From: an uncultured Pirellula sp. | GTDB lineage: Bacteria; Planctomycetota; Planctomycetia; Pirellulales; Pirellulaceae | DNA: 6,185 bases | Direction of reading: 5' to 3' | NCBI GenBank assembly: GCA_903837255.1 | Contig: CAILTZ010000616.1 | Coordinates: 1 to 6,185 of the forward strand | Shown: positions 1-5,119 of the stretch, piece after piece | Position numbering within the stretch: position 1 is the first letter of the stretch | Layout: every line of letters begins with the position of its first letter | Notes under the pieces: generated by a model | The model's input: the letters and a program-made list of their open reading frames with translations, nothing else | Databases searched by the model: none | Told to the model about the DNA's origin: nothing | Program-made: the position numbers and the translations under genes

Positions 1-1
1 C

Positions 2-295
2 AAAGGGCGACTAACCGTGCAACGCGATTTCGAAGGCATGGCTTTCGATTTACCAATAGCAACCAAAGTAATTTCGAAATACGAAGACCTTGACATCAAG
101 TTTGTCAACAAGGAAACTTGGACCGTCGAATTGAAGCGAGCAGAAGTCCCTGAGGAAGAGTTTTTCCTGCCTTATTACGGATTTCCAGAGCCTCAATTCG
201 AGCGCAGTTTTTTCGAGAAATGGGGTTGGTGGTTGATTGTCGGGATCCTATTTCTTGCGACTGGTTGCTGGCTCACCATACGGCGAGCACGATGA
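2..295 (+). CDS. C-terminal fragment of an unrecognised single-span membrane protein (5' end outside window)
   Basis: The frame is open from the window edge to TGA at 293-295 with no stop upstream, so the true start probably lies outside. A GTG at 17 is the first start codon inside but has no convincing ribosome binding site. The visible 97 codons give a mixed polar segment followed by an acidic and aromatic stretch (EVPEEEFFLPYYGF), one hydrophobic helix (about WGWWLIVGILFLATGCWL) and a basic end (TIRRAR). By the positive-inside rule this predicts an extracytoplasmic N-terminal part, one anchor and a short cytoplasmic tail. I do not recognise the family. The next gene is an Lnt-like acyltransferase 93 bp downstream on the same strand, so both may belong to one envelope operon, which is an inference from spacing only. 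Confidence 0.6.
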   Translation, partial: KGRLTVQRDFEGMAFDLPIATKVISKYEDLDIKFVNKETWTVELKRAEVPEEEFFLPYYGFPEPQFERSFFEKWGWWLIVGILFLATGCWLTIRRAR

Positions 296-334
296 CCTTT
301 AAATTCGTTAGGAAGAGATCAGTAAGTAATCGGA

Positions 335-377
335 TGCGTTAGTGACGCAGCCGTGTGAGATGATGGGCATTCATCAT
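335..377 (+). repeat. Two small hairpins in the leader of the Lnt-like gene
   Basis: The 93-bp spacer holds two perfect dyads: TGCGT (335-339) with ACGCA (345-349) around a 5-nt loop, and ATGATG (360-365) with CATCAT (372-377) around a 6-nt loop. The second ends on the first base of the TTG start candidate at 377 and lies just upstream of ATG 389, so it could affect translation initiation. Both stems are short and could be chance. No convincing promoter or T-tract terminator is visible here. Confidence 0.25.
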
Positions 378-388
378 TGGGGCGCGTG

Positions 389-1753
389 ATGCTCAGGCAG
401 CCTGAACGGGGTAAAAAATTCGACTGGAGAGCATCCGTTCACATCCTATACATTGGATTTTTGGTGCTGTTCGTCGGATCGCTTGCTGGTTGGTTGTGGA
501 CCCCGTTTGCCGCAGGCTTCGCACGGGCCTGGATAACTCATCCCATTTGTTGTGTGCTCAACTCGCTGCAGTATGCAATCCTGGCGATGCTCGCTTGGTC
601 AACAAGATCAACCCCATACTGGTTTCGATGTGGTCTTTTTGTGGCGGCAGCTGTTGGTGTCGAGTGGTTGTTTTCCCTCGCGTTCCCATTCCTCTGGATT
701 GCCACAAATCCTGTGCAATTCATTTCCGAGACCGACATCGCGCAGTGGGCTTGTATCCTCCCAACATTCGTTTTCTCTGGAATACTGTACGCTTGTTTCT
801 TTTTGCTCGTTCCACGTTGGAATAAAAAGGGAGTTTTGCGTTTTTGCAACTCTGTGTCAGGATTGATTGTCCTGTCCGGTTTGTGGCTGATCGGTCATTG
901 GATCAAGGATTCGGTACCCCCCCAGTCTCTTGGCTTCAACGCCATGCTCGTTCAACCCCACAGCAAGGATCTACAGTCAGACGATTCCGGCCTTTGCAAC
1001 GCATTATTGGAACGGTCGATTGCGGAGGTACGCCAACTGCCTCAACTGGACCTGATTGTTTGGCCTGAGGCGTCGTTCCAGCCAGTTATTCGGGACACCT
1101 TGACTCGGTCAGAGCCTGATACCACGCCCAGAACAAAAAACTGTGGTTTTCTGGAAGTAGCCGACGAAGTTGCTGATCACGCGAATTTTCTTGGTGGCGT
1201 TGTGTTGCTAGATCGCGTGAAGACAGTCAAGTATGGGTTATCCGTTCCGGAAGTGCGTAAGACGAATTGCGCGTGCTTGGTTACCAAAGTTGGACTGATT
1301 CAAGTCCATGAGAAATTGTCGCTTGTTCCAATTCGCGAGTCGGATTCATCGTTTTTGAGCAATCCGATCATCCAACAGTTTTTGGGATTACCAGAGTCTG
1401 CGAAACTGACACCTGGTACTAATTTCGAGGTCATGAGCTTTACCGACTCGGCGGGTAAGACGCGCAAAATTGCGGTTTCTATTTGCTATGAATCGTGGCA
1501 GCCCTGGTTACCACAGTACCATTCGAATGAAAAATTGGACGCAATCTGCCATCTGGTGTACGATGGAGATTTCGCCGACTATCCCGTTTACGTTGATAGA
1601 ATGCTTGCGACGATTCGCATGCGAGCCATCGAAACGCGCACGTGGCAACTTGTCTGTTCCACTTGGTCAGGTTCTGCGGTGATCGATCCTCGCGGTAACA
1701 TCGTCAAGCGATTAGGTCCCGTGCAAGGAGTTTTGCGAACTGACTCATTTTGA
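389..1753 (+). CDS. lnt: Apolipoprotein N-acyltransferase-like membrane carbon-nitrogen hydrolase
   Basis: Lnt transfers an acyl chain from phospholipid to the amino group of the N-terminal cysteine of apolipoproteins, the last step of lipoprotein maturation in the inner membrane. Residues are numbered from ATG 389 (454 aa). About five hydrophobic segments lie roughly at 17-39, 50-70, 77-101, 120-141 and 153-170. A nitrilase-fold domain follows with the family's catalytic set: Glu227 in VWPEAS, Lys309 in HEKLSLVP, Glu317 eight residues after the lysine, Cys366 and Glu368 in ICYES. The late motif SGSAVIDPRG also fits. The protein is shorter than E. coli Lnt (512 aa) and ends right after the nitrilase domain without the usual final membrane helix. 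The family's NDAWFGD-like loop reads YDGDFAD. Start: the frame opens after TGA 356-358 and offers TTG 377, GTG 386 and ATG 389; ATG is preferred and no strong Shine-Dalgarno decides it. A paralogous membrane amidohydrolase is the main alternative. Confidence 0.82.
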   Translation: MLRQPERGKKFDWRASVHILYIGFLVLFVGSLAGWLWTPFAAGFARAWITHPICCVLNSLQYAILAMLAWSTRSTPYWFRCGLFVAAAVGVEWLFSLAFPFLWIATNPVQFISETDIAQWACILPTFVFSGILYACFFLLVPRWNKKGVLRFCNSVSGLIVLSGLWLIGHWIKDSVPPQSLGFNAMLVQPHSKDLQSDDSGLCNALLERSIAEVRQLPQLDLIVWPEASFQPVIRDTLTRSEPDTTPRTKNCGFLEVADEVADHANFLGGVVLLDRVKTVKYGLSVPEVRKTNCACLVTKVGLIQVHEKLSLVPIRESDSSFLSNPIIQQFLGLPESAKLTPGTNFEVMSFTDSAGKTRKIAVSICYESWQPWLPQYHSNEKLDAICHLVYDGDFADYPVYVDRMLATIRMRAIETRTWQLVCSTWSGSAVIDPRGNIVKRLGPVQGVLRTDSF

Positions 1754-1801
1754 TTTTGCGATACGATTGGGTACATTCGGTATTCATGAAGCGTTGGAGT
1801 G

Positions 1802-1807
1802 AAGGAG
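1802..1807 (+). promoter_or_regulatory. Shine-Dalgarno site of the DUF1559 gene
   Basis: AAGGAG lies 7 nt upstream of ATG 1815. It is the only textbook ribosome binding site in the window, fixes the start of the DUF1559 gene, and suggests strong translation of that gene relative to its neighbours. Confidence 0.7.
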
Positions 1808-1814
1808 AAGTCGT

Positions 1815-2891
1815 ATGAGGTCTACTTGCAAAGTTGGTTTCACGATCGTTGAATTGCTAGTCGTCATGGCGATTCTTGGCGTCCTTGTTGGTCTCCTGCT
1901 TCCAGCCGTTCAGTCGGCGCGCGAGGCGGCGAGGCGGATGCAGTGCCAAAACAATCTGAGGCAAATCGGTTTGGCGTTGCATGCGTATGAGTCTGCGCAC
2001 AAGTGGTTGCCGCCGAGCATGATTTGGGACGGCAAAGGTGAGTCGCAAGGAGGAGGGATACTGCCGATTGGCACCATCGATCATGTGGCGCTCGGGACAG
2101 ATCCGTCTTTGGATCGATTGAAAGTGAACTGGGCGATTATGTTGTTGCCGTATCTTGAACAGCAGAGTCTGTACAACTCCTTTCGCCAGGATCACACGAT
2201 CGACCATGTGGTCAACAAACCCTTCCGTACCGTGGCGATCTCCACGCTGAAATGCCCAAGCGACGGGTTCAATGACGTTCCCTTCGAACGCGCAGGATTA
2301 ACTGGGACGAACGGACATACCTACGCTCGCGGAAACTACGGCTTCAATATGGGAGTCAATCGTGCTTGTATCAGTACAGCAGGCAATTGCCCGCTTGGTT
2401 TCGAAGCCGACACCAACGATTTGCAACGTACCGCGAGCAAGGTATGGGGGAGCGGTATCGGGGGGTTCAATGTCTCGTTTCGACTGAGTTCGTTTCCGAG
2501 CGGGCTTTCGAACATCGTTGCGATCGACGAAATCCGCGCCGGCATCTCGCCGATCGATTCCCGAGGGGTTTGGGGACTTGGGATGGCAGGGTCCAGCATC
2601 ACTGCCGCGCACCCGGGCGGGCCCAATTCCTACGATGTCGGCGATGGCATTACGGCGTGTGGAACGTTGACCCTCACGATCAGCGAATCGAAACTGAAAA
2701 GAATGGGGATGCCGTGCATCCTTTCCCCGATCCAAAGCAATTTTGCCGCGACCGCTCGCAGTCAACACCCAGGACTTGTGAATATCTTGAGGTTGGACGG
2801 TTCCGTGGATACGATCGCAGACCAAGTCGAATCGATCGTGTGGCTGTCACTCCACTCCCGCGATCCAGATCTTGCTCGGCAATTGCCCTAG
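1815..2891 (+). CDS. DUF1559 family protein with prepilin-type N-terminal methylation/cleavage signal
   Basis: The 358-aa product begins with a short basic leader and a type IV pilin-like signal. Prepilin peptidase would cut between Gly8 and Phe9, leaving Phe1 with the conserved Glu at mature +5 (Glu13), followed by a hydrophobic helix (about 14-31). The helix runs into the signature [22 protein letters not shown] (shown here as residues 34-54, key Cys44). Other DUF1559 marks are [11 protein letters not shown] (106-116), LKCPSD (145-150), an AHPGG block (265-269) and the C-terminal [14 protein letters not shown] block (318-331). Six cysteines (44, 147, 185, 192, 282, 301, besides Cys5 in the leader) could form disulfides outside the cytoplasm. 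The family is greatly expanded in Planctomycetes; its role is not established, though a pseudopilin-like surface or secretion function is usually assumed. It starts 61 bp after the Lnt-like gene and may share its transcript. Length is normal and the gene looks intact. Confidence 0.96.
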   Translation: MRSTCKVGFTIVELLVVMAILGVLVGLLLPAVQSAREAARRMQCQNNLRQIGLALHAYESAHKWLPPSMIWDGKGESQGGGILPIGTIDHVALGTDPSLDRLKVNWAIMLLPYLEQQSLYNSFRQDHTIDHVVNKPFRTVAISTLKCPSDGFNDVPFERAGLTGTNGHTYARGNYGFNMGVNRACISTAGNCPLGFEADTNDLQRTASKVWGSGIGGFNVSFRLSSFPSGLSNIVAIDEIRAGISPIDSRGVWGLGMAGSSITAAHPGGPNSYDVGDGITACGTLTLTISESKLKRMGMPCILSPIQSNFAATARSQHPGLVNILRLDGSVDTIADQVESIVWLSLHSRDPDLARQLP

Positions 2892-2940
2892 CCCCTTGTC
2901 AATCGCTAGTCGTGGCTTAGCAACTCATTTGCCATCAACA

Positions 2941-3203
2941 CAGGGTCTGTCCCTTGGTGAAGCTATTTTTTTGCAGGCTCCGGAGTTTGCACTAATATCG
3001 TGATCGGCTGACTCGGAAGCGCTGCGGCGCTGCAGAACATTCTGGAAAAAGGCGTTCGAGAACTCGGCAGGCCGCTGGGCGGCCAGAGAGTGGATTGTAG
3101 TGAGTTGAAAGTGGAATCGAACCACCGCATCGAGCGCTCGGTCTTCGCTTTTGTTGGACTCCAGACACCGAAGCTGCTGGAAAAAACCCGGGGACTGACC
3201 CTG
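2941..3203. mobile_element. Candidate REP/MITE-like non-autonomous element with 13-bp inverted ends
   Basis: The left end CAGGGTCTGTCCC (2941-2953) and the right end GGGACTGACCCTG (3191-3203) are inverted copies agreeing at 12 of 13 positions. Each end is itself a small palindrome, GGG-N5-CCC, the kind of GGGACAGACCC motif found in REP sequences mobilised by Y1 (RAYT/TnpREP) transposases. The interior is rich in perfect dyads: AGCGC-tgcg-GCGCT (3018-3031), GGCCGC-tgg-GCGGCC (3070-3084) and CGAGCGCTCG (3131-3140). No transposase is encoded and no clear target-site duplication is seen. A minus-strand frame of 101 codons (2925-3230) crosses the whole element including both ends, and is more likely incidental than a gene. 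The mobile-element reading is inferred from structure; copy number elsewhere in the genome would settle it. Confidence 0.45.
3070..3084. repeat. Strong GC hairpin inside the inverted-repeat element
   Basis: GGCCGC (3070-3075) and GCGGCC (3079-3084) form a perfect six-pair all-GC stem with a TGG loop. It is not followed by a T tract, so it is a structural feature of the element rather than an intrinsic terminator. Confidence 0.55.
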
Positions 3204-3212
3204 GTTTTTTTT
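3181..3212. terminator. Terminator-like hairpin, possibly bidirectional
   Basis: AAAAAACC (3181-3188) pairs with GGTTTTTT (3203-3210). After a small internal bulge, GGG (3191-3193) pairs with CCC (3199-3201) around the loop ACTGA, and the T run extends to 3212. With A residues on one side and T residues on the other it could stop transcription in both directions, insulating the photolyase gene from the DUF1559 gene. The GC core is weak, and the hairpin coincides with the right end of the inverted-repeat element, so it may have arrived with that element. Confidence 0.4.
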
Positions 3213-3229
3213 AAGAATGACGCTTTGCA

Positions 3230-3267
3230 TTAGGGTTGACAGGCATGGATCATGCTAGTGTCCCTAA
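3230..3267. promoter_or_regulatory. Nested dyad (operator-like) over the photolyase promoter region
   Basis: Three nested complementary arms share nearly one centre: TTAGG (3230-3234) with CCTAA (3263-3267), GACA (3238-3241) with TGTC (3259-3262), and GCATG (3243-3247) with CATGC (3251-3255) around GAT. The inner arms form a perfect 13-bp dyad lying between the promoter-like -35 and -10 boxes, where a repressor or a MerR-type activator would bind. As RNA it would be an imperfect hairpin, but most of it is expected upstream of the transcript start. The regulator is unknown. Confidence 0.4.
3236..3261 (+). promoter_or_regulatory. Candidate sigma-70-type promoter of the photolyase gene
   Basis: A perfect TTGACA (3236-3241) precedes TAGTGT (3256-3261; four of six matches to TATAAT), which is directly preceded by TGC, the extended -10 form. 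The spacer is only 14 bp, shorter than the usual 16-18, so either the extended -10 does the work or a DNA-distorting activator is needed. Transcription from here would give a leader of roughly 25 nt before TTG 3292. The position directly upstream of the gene supports the call; the poor spacing weakens it. Confidence 0.42.
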
Positions 3268-3291
3268 CGATCCGCTCGGCCTTTTTCTATC

Positions 3292-4926
3292 TTGCCTGAT
3301 CCATCTGCTCACAAACCTGTCGCTAGCGTCGTTTGGTTCAAACGGGATTTCCGTATCCAGGACCACGCTCCGCTTAAGCTCGCCTGCTCCCATGGCACCC
3401 TCGTGCCAGTGTGGATCGTTGAACCCGATTGGTGGCTCGCCCCCGATATGGATCAATCCCACTTCCGCTTCGCCCTCCAAGCCGCCTTGCAACTGCGCCG
3501 GAATCTCCAAACCCTCGGTGGTGACCTGCTGGTCCGTATCGGGCCTGCGATCGATGTCCTCGAAGATCTCGCAACTCAATTCTCCCTCCGCGAACTGCTC
3601 AGCCACGAAGAAACCGGCAACCTCTGGTCTTTTCGCCGCGACCAACAAGTCCGCCGCTGGTGCCGCTCCAAAAATATCCCTTGGCACGAATTCCGCCAAG
3701 ACGGTGTGGTCCGACGTCTGCCTACCCGAGATATCTGGGCCACTCACTGGAACCAATGGGCAAACAACCCCATCTCCACACCTCCCACTGCAATCACCCT
3801 GCCCGAGCCACTGCAATCCCCCGACGCTCGACTCGGCATCGATGCTTCTTGGCACCAAGTCGATGAGTTCGCTAAAACCGTTCATTCGCTCAATGCTCCT
3901 ACCGCGGATCTTCAAACCGGCGGTGAAGCGAATGCCCATGATCTGCTCGAATCGTTCCTAAACCAACGAGGGGCTCGATACCGTAGCGAAATGTCCAGCC
4001 CCATAAGCGCCCAGCAGAGCTGCTCGAGACTCAGCCCCTACCTGGCTTGGGGATGCATCAACGTCAGACAAGTCTACCAGCGACTCGGCGAGGCTCCCGT
4101 TGTCTCCCCCTGGGGCGCTTCGATAAACTCCTTTCGGTCTCGCTTAGCCTGGCACTGCCATTTCATGCAAAAACTCGAAGACCAGCCGCAACTGGAATTT
4201 GAAAACCTTTGCAGCGCCTACGATGGTCTGCGTGAAAACGAATTCTCGGACGAACGCTTCGAGGCCTGGTGCCAAGGCCAAACAGGCTACCCGATGATCG
4301 ACGCATGCATGCGCTATCTGCACCACAACCGTTGGATCAACTTTCGCATGCGCGCGATGCTCGTCTCCTTTGCCGCCTACGATCTGTGGCTCCATTGGCG
4401 GAAACCTGCCGAGTTCCTCGCCCGAAACTTCCTGGACTATGAACCCGGGATCCATTACCCCCAAGTCCAAATGCAATCAGGAGTCACCGGGATCAATACC
4501 ATCCGGATCTACTCCCCTGAAAAACAGGGCAAAGACCAAGACCCCCAAGGCCTCTTCGTTCGCAAGTACCTGCCGGAACTTGGCCAAGTTCCCATCGAAC
4601 TGCTCTGGACCCCGTGGAAGATGAGCTTGGATGACCAATCTCGATACGGTTGCAAGCTAGGCAAAGATTATCCCAAGCCGATCGTCGACCATGCCCAAGC
4701 GATTCGGCACGCCAAGGACCGCATCTACGCGATCCGAGGGACAAGCCAGGCGCAAGCCAGTGCTGCACAGGTGGCTATCAAGCACGCGAGTCGCAAGCGA
4801 CGCGACCCTTTGCCGACACAACCAAGTTCGCCCTCGAAATCCCGTGCGAAATCCAATCGCAAAAACAACATCCACCAACCTCTGCTACCGGGCTTTGACG
4901 ACGACTCTACTCCCCCCGATGCCTGA
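3292..4926 (+). CDS. phr: Photolyase/cryptochrome-family FAD protein with non-canonical active site
   Basis: The 544-aa product has the two photolyase domains. The N-terminal alpha/beta antenna domain spans about 11-150 and opens with VVWFKRDFRIQDH; the all-helical FAD-binding domain spans about 225-465, with SRLSPYLAWG (245-254), TGYPMIDACMRYL (331-343), NRWINFRMRAM (346-356) and FLDYEPGIHYP (380-390). Photolyases use FADH- and light to reverse UV pyrimidine dimers. Aligned by eye with E. coli PhrB, Trp277 is kept (Trp287), but Glu274 becomes Arg284, Asn341 Phe351, Met345 Ala355, Asn378 His388, Trp382 Val392 and Trp384 Met394. The product may therefore repair another lesion, use another electron path, or act as a light sensor. 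After about residue 485 follows a basic, probably disordered tail ending in QPLLPGF (529-535). TTG 3292 is the only start codon between the in-frame TAA at 3265 and the conserved N-terminus, and no Shine-Dalgarno is visible. The gene is intact and C-rich on its coding strand. Confidence 0.93.
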   Translation: MPDPSAHKPVASVVWFKRDFRIQDHAPLKLACSHGTLVPVWIVEPDWWLAPDMDQSHFRFALQAALQLRRNLQTLGGDLLVRIGPAIDVLEDLATQFSLRELLSHEETGNLWSFRRDQQVRRWCRSKNIPWHEFRQDGVVRRLPTRDIWATHWNQWANNPISTPPTAITLPEPLQSPDARLGIDASWHQVDEFAKTVHSLNAPTADLQTGGEANAHDLLESFLNQRGARYRSEMSSPISAQQSCSRLSPYLAWGCINVRQVYQRLGEAPVVSPWGASINSFRSRLAWHCHFMQKLEDQPQLEFENLCSAYDGLRENEFSDERFEAWCQGQTGYPMIDACMRYLHHNRWINFRMRAMLVSFAAYDLWLHWRKPAEFLARNFLDYEPGIHYPQVQMQSGVTGINTIRIYSPEKQGKDQDPQGLFVRKYLPELGQVPIELLWTPWKMSLDDQSRYGCKLGKDYPKPIVDHAQAIRHAKDRIYAIRGTSQAQASAAQVAIKHASRKRRDPLPTQPSSPSKSRAKSNRKNNIHQPLLPGFDDDSTPPDA

Positions 4927-4934
4927 GCCTTTCT

Positions 4935-4964
4935 TGAACTTCTTCAGCCAATTCACGAAGTTCA
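4935..4964. terminator. 8-bp inverted repeat just after the photolyase gene
   Basis: TGAACTTC (4935-4942) and GAAGTTCA (4957-4964) are perfect complements around a 14-nt loop, starting 9 bp after the photolyase stop codon. No T tract follows on either side, so it is at best a weak or factor-dependent terminator or a 3'-end protecting stem. Confidence 0.3.
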
Positions 4965-5038
4965 TGCGCTCGAAAATCACTCCGATTTTGGCGAGATACT
5001 TCCGAGCGAAATCCACCAACGCGACAGCCACCGTGGGA

Positions 5039-5044
5039 TATAAT
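5039..5044 (+). promoter_or_regulatory. Perfect TATAAT (-10 candidate) ahead of the cytochrome gene
   Basis: TATAAT occurs 75 bp upstream of ATG 5120 in an otherwise GC-rich spacer. No good -35 box lies at 16-18 bp upstream; GCGACA (5021-5026) is only 12 bp away. An alternative pair, TTGACC (5062-5067) with CCGAAT (5085-5090) at 17 bp, is also possible. Either would give the cytochrome gene its own transcript separate from the photolyase gene. Confidence 0.35.
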
Positions 5045-5119
5045 ACTGGCCCACTAGGGAATTGACCCGTCGCCCTCCTGCCTACCGAATGCACCGACCC
5101 CACCGCCCCTGCAAAACCT

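Larger units (their letters stand above)
2892..3291. other. 400-bp gene-free gap with inverted-repeat element, hairpins and a candidate promoter
   Basis: I find no supportable gene in this stretch. From left to right it holds a short spacer after the DUF1559 stop, an element bounded by 13-bp inverted repeats (2941-3203) with several internal palindromes, a terminator-like hairpin ending in eight T residues (3181-3212), a nested dyad overlapping promoter-like boxes (3230-3267), and a 24-nt leader before the TTG start of the photolyase gene. The GC skew of the + strand changes sign across this gap. Confidence 0.8.

Noticed and set aside
160..295. PEP-CTERM-like sorting tail in the first fragment (FPEP, helix, RRAR)
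   Set aside because: The PEP tripeptide is separated from the helix by about a dozen charged or aromatic residues, unlike the compact PEP-CTERM signal, and no exosortase is visible.
2298..2825. Long minus-strand open frame inside the DUF1559 gene
   Set aside because: Antisense shadow of a clearly coding + strand gene in moderately GC-rich DNA; no domain recognised.
2925..3230. Minus-strand 101-codon open frame filling the gap before the photolyase gene
   Set aside because: It crosses both inverted-repeat ends and all internal palindromes, has no recognisable domain or ribosome binding site, and other frames of the same segment are also partly open. It remains possible only if found conserved as protein.
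3001..3232. Plus-strand frame through the element ending at TAG 3230-3232
   Set aside because: The peptide looks fairly balanced, but the frame opens after a TGA, has no start before an internal GTG, and carries the inverted-repeat and T-run at its end. More likely non-coding.
3250..3939. 229-codon minus-strand open frame over the start of the photolyase gene
   Set aside because: It mirrors the photolyase codons and covers its promoter; the + strand product has unmistakable photolyase motifs.
4908..5053. Minus-strand frame overlapping the photolyase 3' end, reading a helix-like peptide with HELRELAEEVQERL
   Set aside because: It looks protein-like, but the frame is only about 48 codons between stops, has no ATG, GTG or TTG start, and part of the signal comes from the 8-bp inverted repeat there.
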